Source: Streptomyces sp. NBC_01314
GTDB lineage: Bacteria > Actinomycetota > Actinomycetes > Streptomycetales > Streptomycetaceae
Direction: 5' to 3'
Length of the DNA stretch: 64,000 bases
Assembly: GCF_041435215.1 (NCBI RefSeq)
Contig: NZ_CP108394.1
Location: 4,278,001-4,342,000, forward strand
The notes under the pieces: generated by a model
The model's input: the letters and a program-made list of their open reading frames with translations, nothing else
Told to the model about the DNA's origin: nothing
The model's database searches: none
Translations under genes and position numbers: made by a program
Shown here: positions 25,138-35,737 of the stretch, piece by piece
Layout: the number at the start of each line of letters is the position of its first letter
Position numbering within the stretch: the stretch's first letter is position 1

Positions 25138-25192
25138 CGACGTGTGACCGTCCCGTAGTGAGGGAGACCCGTGGTCAGGGATAAAAGGAGGC

Positions 25193-26131
25193 TCAGACCG
25201 CGACCGGCTCGCCCGCCGCCGCCGCGATCTCCGCCTCGGCGACGATGCCGGAGACACGGCGCAGCTTCTTCATGGGGCCGAGCTCGGAGTCGTAGACCTT
25301 CTTGACGCCGTCGCCGAGGGAGGCCTCGATGGTGCGGATGTCGCGGACGAGGCGGGTGAGGCCGCCCGGCTCGACGGAGGCGGCCTGGTCGGAGCCCCAC
25401 ATCGCGCGGTCGAGGGTGATGTGCCGCTCGATGAAGGTGGCGCCGAGGGCGACGGCGGCGAGCGTGGTCTGCAGGCCCGTCTCGTGGCCGGAGTAGCCGA
25501 TCGGGACGTTCGGGTACTCGGCCTGCAGGGTGTTGATGACGCGGAGGTTGAGCTCCTCCGCCTGCGCCGGATACGTCGAAGTGGCGTGGCACATCAGGAT
25601 GTTGTCGCTGCCGAGGACCTCGACCGCGTGGCGGATCTGCCTCGGGGTCGACATGCCGGTGGAGAGGATGACCGTGCGGTTGGTGGCGCGCAGGGCGCGC
25701 AGCAGCTCGTCGTCGGTCAGGGAGGCGGAGGCCACCTTGTGGGCGGGGACGTCGAACTTCTCCAGGAAGGCGACGGCCTCGGTGTCCCACGGGGAGGCGA
25801 ACCAGTCGATGTTCCTGCACTTGGCGTAGTCGTCGATCTGGCGGTACTCGTCCTCACCGAACTCCACACGGTGGCGGTAGTCGATGTAGGTCATGCGGCC
25901 CCAGGGGGTGTCGCGCTCGATGTCCCACTGGTCGCGGGGGGTGCAGATCTCGGGGGTGCGCTTCTGGAACTTGACGGCGTCGCAGCCGGCGTCGGCGGCG
26001 GCGTCGATCAGCTTGAAGGCGTTCTCCAGCTCACCGTTGTGGTTGATGCCGATCTCGCCGACGACATAGACGGGGTGGCCGGGGCCGGCGGTCTTCGAAC
26101 CGAACGTGCGCAGACGGGAGTTGGTGCTCAT
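25193..26131 (-). CDS. Nonulosonate (Neu5Ac/Kdn-type) synthase, NeuB family
   Basis: A 312-aa enzyme that condenses a hexose or hexosamine (or its 6-phosphate) with phosphoenolpyruvate to a nine-carbon ulosonate. Motifs are VVGEIGINHNGELE, AVKFQKRTPE, FASPWDTEAV, GYSGHETGL and ERHITLDRAMWGSDQAASVE. The TIM-barrel ends near residue 280 and the protein stops shortly after KKLRRVSG, so the antifreeze-like SAF domain found in many NeuB proteins is absent. The phosphatase fused to the next gene suggests the product is a 9-phosphate, as with Kdn-9-P synthases. Confidence 0.88.
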   Translation of the reverse strand: MSTNSRLRTFGSKTAGPGHPVYVVGEIGINHNGELENAFKLIDAAADAGCDAVKFQKRTPEICTPRDQWDIERDTPWGRMTYIDYRHRVEFGEDEYRQIDDYAKCRNIDWFASPWDTEAVAFLEKFDVPAHKVASASLTDDELLRALRATNRTVILSTGMSTPRQIRHAVEVLGSDNILMCHATSTYPAQAEELNLRVINTLQAEYPNVPIGYSGHETGLQTTLAAVALGATFIERHITLDRAMWGSDQAASVEPGGLTRLVRDIRTIEASLGDGVKKVYDSELGPMKKLRRVSGIVAEAEIAAAAGEPVAV

Positions 26132-26146
26132 GGTGGGACCAGTTCC

Positions 26147-27958
<1,812 letters not shown>

Positions 27959-28002
27959 GGGTGGGACTCCTTGCGGTGCTTGCGAAGAGGTCGGGCGGTG
28001 GC

Positions 28003-29358
28003 TCACAGCTCCCCCATCCGGCGGATGACGGGCGCCACGCGCTGCACTCCGTGGCGGTAGGCGCCGCGCGCCGCCCGCCGCACGATCTGCCGTACGGCTC
28101 CGGCCTGCCGGTCGGCGTCGGGCGCCCCGGGCAGCGGTTCGCCGTCGGGGCCGAGGTGGTGGCGGGCGAGGATGCCGGGCAGATAGCCGGGCGCGGTGAC
28201 GGGCGTGTAGTACGGCGCGAGGGGCGGCAGTCCGTCGGCCGCGACGAGCTTGGCGATGCGGTCGCGGGCGGCGTCGAAGGCGGTGGCGTACGAGCCTTCC
28301 CCGGACTTCGTCCGGGAGGTGCCCCCGGCGACGACGCCCTGCCGTGCCACCCACTCGGGGTCCGGCGCCGGCTCGTAGCCGGCGTCCAGCTGGTCCCAGG
28401 AGGCGAGGCAGCCGGAGCCCACGAAGTGGTGGTTGCCGAGGGTCTCGCGGATCCCGAGGTCGGTGAGGACGACAGTGGGGATCCGGCGGTGCAGCGACTC
28501 CAGGGCGGCCGTGGAGCTGATGGTGACCAGCAGGTCGGTGGTGTCGAGGACCTCGCCCATGTTCCCGTACACCAGACGGAAGTTGGCGGGCGCGCCGCCG
28601 GGGAGCCGCTCCACCAGCTTCTGGTACGGCAGTTCCTCGATGTGCGTGGTGTGCTCGCCCGGCTTCGAGCGCAGCTTCAGCAGGACCTGGCGGTCCGGGT
28701 GCAGCTTCGCGTGCTGGACGAGGCGGTTCAGCAGGTACGTACGGTCCCCGCGGTGGTCCGGGACGGACGGCTGTACGGCGAAGACGACCGTGTACGGGTC
28801 CTCGGCGCCGGCGTAGGGCCTACCGCCGAGGAAGGGCAGCGCGACCTCGGTGACCGAGGAGGCGTCGGCGCCCACGCCCTCGTACACGGCCCGGAAACGG
28901 TCCGCGTCCTGGCGGGAGTTGGCGAGGACGAGGTCCGCGCCGTGCCGCAGCAGCAGGCCGTCGGCGAGCTTCTCGTAGACGACACCGACGTACCCGGTGA
29001 CGACCACGGGCCGCTTCGTACGCCCGTCCCAGGCCCGGCGCAGGCCGTGCAGCATCGCCTGGACGCCCCCGCCGACGAGGGAGAGCAGGACGACGTCGTA
29101 CGCGTCCTCCTTCGTGTCCTCCTTCATGGCGCGCAGGAATTCGAGGCCGGTCACCTCACGCAGGGAGTCGGGGCGGACCCCGATCTCCTGCAGCTGGCGG
29201 GCTGTGGGGGTGGCTCGGCCACGCAGGAGGAAGCCGTCCAGGCGGATGTCCGAGCCCTCCGGAGCGAGACGGTTCGCGGTGAGCGCGCCCCATTTCCACC
29301 GGGTGTCGGAATCCGCGAGTACGGCGACTCGCAGGCCGTTCGTTGCACTTGCTGGCAC
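28003..29358 (-). CDS. Putative glycosyltransferase (DUF6716-like) of glycopolymer cluster
   Basis: A protein of about 451 aa without signal peptide or membrane segment. It starts LRVAVLADSDTRWKWGALTA, a Rossmann-like strand. It has PVVVTGYVGVVYEKLADGLL with ADLVLANSRQDADRF, and a second-half segment DLLVTISSTAALESLHRRIP, which together resemble a GT-B fold. I place it in the DUF6716 glycosyltransferase-like group from memory. The start is uncertain; the GTG giving VPASATNGL is used and lies just ahead of the conserved strand. It heads the minus-strand arm and is divergent from the GT2 gene. Confidence 0.7.
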   Translation of the reverse strand: MPASATNGLRVAVLADSDTRWKWGALTANRLAPEGSDIRLDGFLLRGRATPTARQLQEIGVRPDSLREVTGLEFLRAMKEDTKEDAYDVVLLSLVGGGVQAMLHGLRRAWDGRTKRPVVVTGYVGVVYEKLADGLLLRHGADLVLANSRQDADRFRAVYEGVGADASSVTEVALPFLGGRPYAGAEDPYTVVFAVQPSVPDHRGDRTYLLNRLVQHAKLHPDRQVLLKLRSKPGEHTTHIEELPYQKLVERLPGGAPANFRLVYGNMGEVLDTTDLLVTISSTAALESLHRRIPTVVLTDLGIRETLGNHHFVGSGCLASWDQLDAGYEPAPDPEWVARQGVVAGGTSRTKSGEGSYATAFDAARDRIAKLVAADGLPPLAPYYTPVTAPGYLPGILARHHLGPDGEPLPGAPDADRQAGAVRQIVRRAARGAYRHGVQRVAPVIRRMGEL

Positions 29359-29556
29359 ACCGAAGACGCTAGGAAGCGATTCCGTTGAGCGGCCCAACCT
29401 GAATGCAACAAAGGGTTAACAGCACATCGCCGAATGGCGAATCGGGGTGCGAAAGGCACAGGAAAGAGCCTGGTTCACGGTACCGCCACGCGTCGTTCAC
29501 CTGACATCAAGCAGGTGGTCAAGACGAATGCCGGAGGGCCCCCTAACGTCACGGGG

Positions 29557-30534
29557 GTGGTCAAGCTCTCCGTCATCGTGCCGTTCTACAACGTGCAGCA
29601 ATACGCGCCCGACACCCTGAAGAGTCTCAGAGCCAACGCTCGTGAGGACTTCGAATTCATTCTCGTCGACGACTGCTCTCGCGACGGGACTCCGGACATC
29701 CTCGCGCGCGCGGAGCGCGAGCTGCCGGGGGCGGTGTATGTCAGACACGAGAAGAACGGAGGACTGGCGACCGCGCGCAACACGGGCATCGACAGGGCCC
29801 GCGGCGAATACCTGACGTTCCTCGACGGGGACGACTGGCTCGCCCGCGGCCATTACCCCCGCCTGCTCGGCGCCATCGAGGACCTGGGCTGCGACTTCGT
29901 GCGCACGGACCATGTCCAGTGCACCGCGCGGGCCCGCTCCGTCCACCGGGTGCCCAACGGGCGCCGGGGCGTGGTGATGGACCCGCGGGACGCGATCCTG
30001 CCCGCCGACCGCTCGACCTCCGTCGACTACGCCTACGCCTGGGCGGGCATCTACCACCGCCGGCTGGTCGACAAGGGTGTGCTGCACTTCACCCCCGGGC
30101 TGCGCACGGCGGAGGACCGGCCGTGGATCTGGAAGCTCCATCGGGAGGCCGATTCCTTCGCCACGGTGGGGCTGCTGGGCGTCTTCTACCGGCGCGGGGT
30201 GGCTTCTTCCCTGACCCAGATCGGCGACGTACGTCAGCTCGATTTCATTCGCGCATTCGACCAGGTCATCGAGGAAACGGCGAAGGACAGGGACGCGGAC
30301 AGACTTCTCCCCAAGGCCGTGCGCACATATTGCGCGATCATCTCCCACCATTTGGGATCCATCGAAAGGTTCGAGCCGGCGGTGGCACGGAAACTGAAGT
30401 CGATGAGCGCGGTCGCGCTGCGCCGAATGCCGCAGGACGTGCTCGACGAGGCCCTCGACTCCATGGACGTCCAGCGCGCCACCCGGCTGCGCCGGCTGCG
30501 CCGCCGTCCCGCCGCCGCGGGGGTCGCCGCGTGA
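29557..30534 (+). CDS. Family 2 glycosyltransferase
   Basis: A 325-aa GT-A enzyme. Diagnostic elements are KLSVIVPFYNVQQYAPDTL at the N-terminus, FILVDDCSRDGTPDIL, GLATARNTGIDRARGEYLTF and the metal-binding LDGDDW, followed by RTAEDRPWIWKL. The GTG at 29557 gives the family N-terminus; a longer in-frame extension to 29434 is not conserved in style. It overlaps the next gene by four bases (GTGA). It probably transfers a side-chain or backbone sugar such as galactose in the wall polymer. Confidence 0.88.
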   Translation: MVKLSVIVPFYNVQQYAPDTLKSLRANAREDFEFILVDDCSRDGTPDILARAERELPGAVYVRHEKNGGLATARNTGIDRARGEYLTFLDGDDWLARGHYPRLLGAIEDLGCDFVRTDHVQCTARARSVHRVPNGRRGVVMDPRDAILPADRSTSVDYAYAWAGIYHRRLVDKGVLHFTPGLRTAEDRPWIWKLHREADSFATVGLLGVFYRRGVASSLTQIGDVRQLDFIRAFDQVIEETAKDRDADRLLPKAVRTYCAIISHHLGSIERFEPAVARKLKSMSAVALRRMPQDVLDEALDSMDVQRATRLRRLRRRPAAAGVAA

Positions 30535-31865
30535 CCACGCAGATCTTCATGGCGTCCACGCTGTACGGCACCGCCACGCTGGCCGCCGCCCTGGACACCG
30601 AGTGCTTCCGCCCCGCCGCCCGCCGCATCCTGCTGATCTCCAACAACGCGGCGACGCCGGAGACGGCCCCCGCCCTGGACGAGATGCCCGGCTTCGAGCG
30701 GCTGCGCGGCCGCTTCGACGAGGTGATCTCCTGGAACGAGACCATCTCCCCCTTCCACCCCGGTGGTTGGTCCCCGCGTACGGACGACGTCCCCCTGTGG
30801 GAGCGGCACCTGCGACTGCTGTGGAACCTGGGCGACGACGACGTCGAGCTGGCCGTGGAGTCCATCCAGGTCCACCCGGCGCTCGGCTTCACCCAGATCT
30901 TCACCGGCGCCCCCGTCACCGTGTACGCGGACGGCCTGATGAGCTACGGCCCCACCCGCAACAAGATCGACCCGCTGGTCGGCACCCGCATCGACCGGCT
31001 GCTGCACCTGGACCTGGTCCCGGACCTGAAGCCGTTGCTGCTCACCGAGTTCGGCGTCGAGGCGGAGATCGTGCCCACGGACGCCTTCGTGAAGGTGCTG
31101 GCGGAACTCGTCGACACCGGTGGCGCACTGCCCGCGATCGAGGAGCCGGCGCTGCTGCTCGGCCAGTACCTCTCCGCGCTCGGCATCCTCACCGCCGAGG
31201 AGGAGGAGGACCTCCACGTACGGATGCTGAAGGGCGCGGTCGCGCTCGGGCACACCCAGGTCGTGTTCAAGCCGCACCCCAGCGCCCCGGCCCGCTGGTC
31301 GCGCGGCCTGGAGAAGGAGGCGGAGCGGCTCGGCGCCGACCTGACCGTGCTGGACACGCCGGTCCTCGCCGAGGTGCTGTACCAGCGGATGCGTCCGACT
31401 CTCGTCGTCGGCTGCTTCTCCACGGCCCTGCTCACCGCCTCCGCGCTGTACGGCCTGCCGGTCGCCCGCGTCGGCACCGGCACCCTGCTCGACCGGCTCG
31501 CCCCGTACGAGAACAGCAACCGGGTGCCCGTCACGATCGTGGACGCGCTGCTGCCGGAGCTGGGCGACCGGGCGGCGGTCACCTCACAGCGGCCCGGCAC
31601 GACGGTGGCGGACCTCGACGGCCTGGTCCGGGCGGTGGGTTTCGCGATGCAGCCGAAGATCTACCCGTCGCTGCACGCGGACACCGAGGCGTATCTGACG
31701 AGGCATCTGAGCACACAGACCCTGCGGTACTTCAAGCGGCGCCGGTTGACCTCGCTGGGGCTGCCCGGCGGCATCCCCGTCCAGCTCGCCTTCATCCCGC
31801 GCAACGCGACCGTACGAAGAGTCGCGCGGCGGGCCCGGTCCCTCAAGCGAGCGACCTTGGGGTGA
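30531..31865 (+). CDS. Polysialyltransferase-family glycosyltransferase
   Basis: A 444-aa protein starting at a GTG inside the GT2 stop overlap. It begins TQIFMASTLYGTATLAAALD and has the family hallmarks VFKPHPSAPARW (HP motif) and VVGCFSTALLTASALYGLPV (the Ser/Thr segment of alpha-2,8-polysialyltransferases, PF07388-like). The C-terminus is strongly basic, suggesting peripheral membrane association. It is the best candidate for the enzyme that polymerises CMP-Kdn into the teichulosonic acid backbone. Confidence 0.82.
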   Translation: MTTQIFMASTLYGTATLAAALDTECFRPAARRILLISNNAATPETAPALDEMPGFERLRGRFDEVISWNETISPFHPGGWSPRTDDVPLWERHLRLLWNLGDDDVELAVESIQVHPALGFTQIFTGAPVTVYADGLMSYGPTRNKIDPLVGTRIDRLLHLDLVPDLKPLLLTEFGVEAEIVPTDAFVKVLAELVDTGGALPAIEEPALLLGQYLSALGILTAEEEEDLHVRMLKGAVALGHTQVVFKPHPSAPARWSRGLEKEAERLGADLTVLDTPVLAEVLYQRMRPTLVVGCFSTALLTASALYGLPVARVGTGTLLDRLAPYENSNRVPVTIVDALLPELGDRAAVTSQRPGTTVADLDGLVRAVGFAMQPKIYPSLHADTEAYLTRHLSTQTLRYFKRRRLTSLGLPGGIPVQLAFIPRNATVRRVARRARSLKRATLG

Positions 31866-32099
31866 GCCCCGGGATGACTTCGAGGAGTTCGAGGAGTTCG
31901 ACGATCGCTTCAGAAACTCGGGGGACGCCGTGGTTGAACGCGAAATTGGCCCACTGTTCATCCGACCCGAGGATTCGACAGCACCTCCCCGGAGAGGCTC
32001 CGCACCATGCTTGACCAGGCCAAAGCCATCTCATAGGTTCCTGGCCCGTTCATCTGCTCGCCTGTTCGCCTCGTCGACGCAAGAGAGTCTTCTGTCCTC

Positions 32100-33041
32100 A
32101 TGGCCACTGAAATGACCTCTGAAATGACCACTGAACAAGGCACGATCCGACTTCCCCGTGAACTCGACGACGTTCCCGGCTGGTTCCCGGTGCTCGACCA
32201 ACTGCTCTTCGACTGGTTCCTGAGCCGACAGGAGGTCGCGGGCGAGAGGGGCGACCTGCTGGAGGTCGGCGTCTACATGGGCAAGAGCGCCATCTTCCTC
32301 GGCCGGCATCTCCGGGAGGGCGAGGCCTACACCGTCTGCGACCTCTTCGAGAGCGACGCACCGGACGACGCCAACGCGGCGGAGGCCGCCAAGTCGTACC
32401 GCGCCACGCTCACCCGCCGGGCCTTCGAGGCGAACTACCTCTCCTTCCACGACGAGCTGCCCCGTGTCCTGCAGGGACCCAGCTCGGTCGTTCCCGGCGA
32501 GGTCAAGCCGCGCTCCTGCCGTTTCGTACACATCGACGCCTCGCACCTGTACGAGCATGTCGAGGGCGACATCACCGCCGCGCGGGACGCACTCCTCCCC
32601 GGCGGTCTGGTCGTCCTCGACGACTTCCGCTCCGAGCACACCCCCGGTGTCTCCATCGCCGCGTGGGAGGCCGTCCTCAACCGGGGCCTCAACCCCGTCT
32701 GCCTCAGCACGCAGAAGCTCTACGGCACCTGGGACGACCCGGGGCCCATCCAGGACGCCCTCCTGGAGATGGTCGGGGAGCGGGACGACTGCCACGTCAG
32801 CAAGCAGCGGGCGGCCGGCCACCGCATCATCCGCCTCAAGTCCAAGGGCATGAAGGCGCCGGCGTTCCCGAAGTCCCGCCACTGGACAGAACCCCAGCCT
32901 CCGCCCCCCGCCCCGCAGCCCCCGACCCGCCCGCCCAGGCCCCCACGGAGCAACACCCGCAAACTGGCCGCGGACCTCCTCCCACCACTGGTGACAAGGG
33001 CGATCAGGAAGGCGAGGGCAGGAAAGAGGCCAACAAATTGA
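32100..33041 (+). CDS. Class I SAM-dependent methyltransferase of glycopolymer cluster
   Basis: A 313-aa protein with a Rossmann methyltransferase core at residues about 45-215: DLLEVGVYMGKSAIFLG (motif I), YTVCDLF, FVHIDASHLYEHVEGDI, GGLVVLDDF. The C-terminal 60 residues are proline-rich then basic. As I recall, the S. coelicolor polymer carries some 3-O-methylgalactose, which would give this enzyme a sugar O-methylation role; that is an inference. The 234 bp before it hold no convincing gene. Confidence 0.8.
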   Translation: MATEMTSEMTTEQGTIRLPRELDDVPGWFPVLDQLLFDWFLSRQEVAGERGDLLEVGVYMGKSAIFLGRHLREGEAYTVCDLFESDAPDDANAAEAAKSYRATLTRRAFEANYLSFHDELPRVLQGPSSVVPGEVKPRSCRFVHIDASHLYEHVEGDITAARDALLPGGLVVLDDFRSEHTPGVSIAAWEAVLNRGLNPVCLSTQKLYGTWDDPGPIQDALLEMVGERDDCHVSKQRAAGHRIIRLKSKGMKAPAFPKSRHWTEPQPPPPAPQPPTRPPRPPRSNTRKLAADLLPPLVTRAIRKARAGKRPTN

Positions 33042-33163
33042 GCGGCGCGACAACAACAAGAGAGACCGGCCGTGCCGGAGAATTGGGTCATGATCGCCGG
33101 GTCGGTCGAGACGCAGGCAGGGCCCGTCTGGCCCCAGGGGTCAACGTGACGCCGAGTCGCTCG

Positions 33164-33227
33164 GGACGCCGGGTCGGTCGTGACGCCGGGTCGGTCGTGA
33201 CGCCGGGTCGGTCGTGACGCCGGGTCG
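33164..33227. repeat. 17-bp tandem repeat array
   Basis: The unit TGACGCCGGGTCGGTCG occurs three times in direct succession (first copy with one change) plus a partial fourth, and a related CGCCGGGTCGGTCGAGACGC lies near 33095. It sits between two convergent genes. Confidence 0.85.
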
Positions 33228-33392
33228 ACGACAGGATCGGTCGACGACGACAGGATCGGTTGAGACGCACGGCTGGTCGTGACGCAGAGCTGGTAGCGAC
33301 ACAGGTCCTGAGCGGCGCATTTGCCGACAGGCGGCGCAGGGCCGACAGGCGGCGCGAAGCCGGCCATCCCCGCGCCCAGAGGCCGCCACCCT

Positions 33393-33440
33393 GAGGGGCT
33401 CGGCCCCGCAAGGGGCGCGGGGAACTGCGCGGCCGGCCAC
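33393..33440. repeat. Streptomyces intergenic repeat copy
   Basis: It contains GGGGCGCGGGGAACTGCGCG followed by GCCGGCCAC, the recurrent Streptomyces element also present near 43674 and, inverted, near 7029 and 19330. It has potential to fold (GGCCCCGCAAGGGGC). Confidence 0.65.
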
Positions 33441-33481
33441 ACACGGCCCGCAGTCGCCCGGCCACCTGCCCCGCCGAGTTC

Positions 33482-34174
33482 TCAGCTCCCGCCACTCCCC
33501 CGCAGCGTCACAGAGATCCCCACCAGCACCGCCTCCAGCCCCACATCGAACCCGCGCCCCTGATCCCGGAACATCTCCCACCCGGCCTCCACAGCCAACG
33601 GATACCCCGCCAACCGCTCGGCCCGCGCATCAAGGTCGTACCCTTGGCCGCCCCCTGCCCCCCGCGCCCCCTCGGCCCCGCCACCCCCCGTCGCCTGCTC
33701 CTCGATGACGTACCCGATCGTGTAGCTGTACGCCGTGAACCAGGCCCGCGCGGCCCCCGCCGACGAAAACCCCGCGGCCGTCAGCATGCGCAGATTCGCC
33801 TCCATGGGCGCCGCGTACGACAGATCCGTGAAGTGCGTCCCGCTGTACACCTTCGCGCCGTCGCGGTACCGCAGCAGATGCTCGCGCAGCCCCCGCATCC
33901 GCGCCCGGAAGGCCTCGTGCCAGTCGGCGCCCTCGTCTCCCCCTGACGGCATCCCGGCCCAGTCCGCCGCCATGCGCCGCATCATCTCGGTCGCCATCTC
34001 GTCCAGCAGGTCCTGCTTGTTCTTGAAGTGCCAGTAGAGCGCGGGCGCCTGGACGTCGAGCTCCTTGGCGATCAGCCGGAGGCTCAGCCCTTCCAGGCCG
34101 ACCTCGTTCAGCAACCGCAGGGCCGCCTCGACGACCTGCGCCTTGTCCAGCTTCGGGGATTTTCTGGGAACCAC
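33482..34174 (-). CDS. TetR-family regulator
   Basis: A 230-aa regulator. The helix-turn-helix reads EGLSLRLIAKELDVQAPALY then WHFKNKQDLLDEM, and a TetR_C-type ligand domain with an Ala/Gly-rich loop near residue 160 follows. Translation starts at GTG 34174, nine bases from the first operator palindrome, so it must repress itself. It is divergent from an FAD monooxygenase, as in many TetR pairs controlling resistance or degradation of small molecules. Confidence 0.9.
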   Translation of the reverse strand: MVPRKSPKLDKAQVVEAALRLLNEVGLEGLSLRLIAKELDVQAPALYWHFKNKQDLLDEMATEMMRRMAADWAGMPSGGDEGADWHEAFRARMRGLREHLLRYRDGAKVYSGTHFTDLSYAAPMEANLRMLTAAGFSSAGAARAWFTAYSYTIGYVIEEQATGGGGAEGARGAGGGQGYDLDARAERLAGYPLAVEAGWEMFRDQGRGFDVGLEAVLVGISVTLRGSGGS

Positions 34175-34183
34175 GTTGACAGT

Positions 34184-34234
34184 TTAACGGCGTTAAGCGC
34201 ATGCTGCCGCACAAGGGTCACTTAACACCGTTAA
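34184..34234. promoter_or_regulatory. Twin TetR operators
   Basis: Two related 13-bp palindromes, TTAACGGCGTTAA at 34184-34196 and TTAACACCGTTAA at 34222-34234, lie in the 75-bp divergent promoter, one next to each start codon. Spacing between centres is 38 bp. They almost certainly bind the TetR protein encoded at 33482. Confidence 0.8.
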
Positions 34235-34249
34235 GGAGCGAGGGAACCC

Positions 34250-35737
34250 ATGAGCAAAGCCATGCCCACCACCCCCACCACCACCGACGTCCTGATCGTC
34301 GGAGCAGGCCCCACCGGTCTCGCCCTGGCCATCGACCTGGCCCGGCGCGGCGTAGGCGCCCTGGTCGTGGAGCGGACCACCGCACTGTTCCCCGGCTCAC
34401 GCGGCAAGGGGATGCAGCCCCGCACCCGCGAGGTCCTCGACGACCTCGGCGTACTCGACGCGGTCCGCGCCGCCGGCGGCCCCGCCCCTGTCGGCATGGT
34501 CTGGAGCGACGGCAGCCGACAGGGAGAGCACCGGATGTTCGACGTGTCGGAACCTACGGAGGCCGAGCCGCACCAGGGCCCCTGGCTGATCCCCCAGTGG
34601 CGGACGCAGGAGATCCTGCTCGCCCGCCTGCGGGAACTACGCGGCGATGTGGCCTTCGGCCGCGAGCTGACAGGTCTGGCCCAGAACCCCGACGGCGTCA
34701 CGGCGTCCTTCACCACCGGCCCCGAGGTCCACGCCCGCTACGCCGTGGCCGCCGACGGCGGCCGCTCCACCGTGCGGCGCCTCCTCGGCATCGGCATGAC
34801 CGGCGAGACCGTCGACCCGAGCCCGACCCTGGTGGCCGACATCCGCGTCCCGGCCCTCGACCGCGACAACTGGCACCTGTTCCCGCCGGCCGGCCAACAC
34901 GGCTTCATGGCTCTCTGCCCCCTCCCCGGCACCGAGGACTTCCAGCTGACCGCCAACTTCCCGGACCCGGACACGGTGGTCGACCTCTCTCCGGACGCCA
35001 TCCGCAAGGTCGTCGCCGCCCGCTCCCACCTCGCCCCCGAGGACGTGACGGAGGTGCGCTGGGCCTCGGACTTCCGGCCCCGGGCCGCCCTCGCGGACCG
35101 CTTCCGCGAGGGACGCGTGTTCCTCGCCGGGGACGCGGCGCACGTGCACTCGCCCGCCGGGGGCCAGGGCCTCAACACCAGCGTCCAGGACGCGTACAAC
35201 CTGGGCTGGAAGCTGGGCGCGGTGCTGAGCGGCGACACGGACGACGCGCTGCTGGACACGTACGAGGAGGAGCGGCGCCCGGTGGCCGCGGCCATGCTCG
35301 GCCTGTCCACCCGGGTCCACCGGGGCGAGGAACGCCGCGGCCGGGCCACCCAGCAACTCGGCCTCGGCTACCGGGACTCCTCCCTCTCCGTCGACACCCG
35401 CGAGAACCTGCCCCCGGACGCCCTCCACGCCGGCGACCGCGCCCCCGACGGCCGACGCGGCGGCGTACGTCTCTTCGACGCCTTCCGCGGCCCGCACTGG
35501 ACCCTGCTCACGGTCGGCACCGAAGCGCCGACGGCCATACCGACCCGGCCGAGCCTGCCGGAGCCGTCAGAACCGTCAGACCTGCGGCGACTGAAGAACG
35601 TACGCCCGGCTCACATCCCGCCGTACGAGGCCTACGGCACCGGTGTCTTCCTCATCCGCCCGGACGGCTACGTCGGCTGGGCGGGCGACAGTCCGGCCGG
35701 ACTCGCCGCGTACGCGACCGCAGTGGGTCTCGCCTAG
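34250..35737 (+). CDS. FAD-dependent aromatic monooxygenase
   Basis: A 495-aa flavoprotein hydroxylase (FAD_binding_3 family). It has the dinucleotide motif VLIVGAGPTGLALAIDLARR, the AADGGRSTVRR segment, and the FAD ribityl motif VFLAGDAAHVHSPAGGQGLN with TSVQDAYNLGWKL. A thioredoxin-like C-terminal domain ends near residue 490. Relatives act on aromatic polyketides, phenols or rifamycins. The TetR gene and twin operators suggest substrate-induced expression. Its stop overlaps the convergent LysE gene by four bases. Confidence 0.9.
   Translation: MSKAMPTTPTTTDVLIVGAGPTGLALAIDLARRGVGALVVERTTALFPGSRGKGMQPRTREVLDDLGVLDAVRAAGGPAPVGMVWSDGSRQGEHRMFDVSEPTEAEPHQGPWLIPQWRTQEILLARLRELRGDVAFGRELTGLAQNPDGVTASFTTGPEVHARYAVAADGGRSTVRRLLGIGMTGETVDPSPTLVADIRVPALDRDNWHLFPPAGQHGFMALCPLPGTEDFQLTANFPDPDTVVDLSPDAIRKVVAARSHLAPEDVTEVRWASDFRPRAALADRFREGRVFLAGDAAHVHSPAGGQGLNTSVQDAYNLGWKLGAVLSGDTDDALLDTYEEERRPVAAAMLGLSTRVHRGEERRGRATQQLGLGYRDSSLSVDTRENLPPDALHAGDRAPDGRRGGVRLFDAFRGPHWTLLTVGTEAPTAIPTRPSLPEPSEPSDLRRLKNVRPAHIPPYEAYGTGVFLIRPDGYVGWAGDSPAGLAAYATAVGLA

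Larger units (their letters stand above)
33042..33481. other. Repeat-rich intergenic region
   Basis: About 440 bp between convergent genes. It contains the 17-bp tandem array (33164-33227), two copies of GCCGACAGGCGGCGC (near 33322 and 33338) and a Streptomyces intergenic element (33393-33440). No coding sequence is supportable. Confidence 0.6.

Noticed and set aside
31843..32034. Small minus-strand frame before the methyltransferase gene
   Set aside because: Only 63 codons, no recognisable domain and partly antisense to the preceding gene's end. The sequence gives too little to call it a gene.
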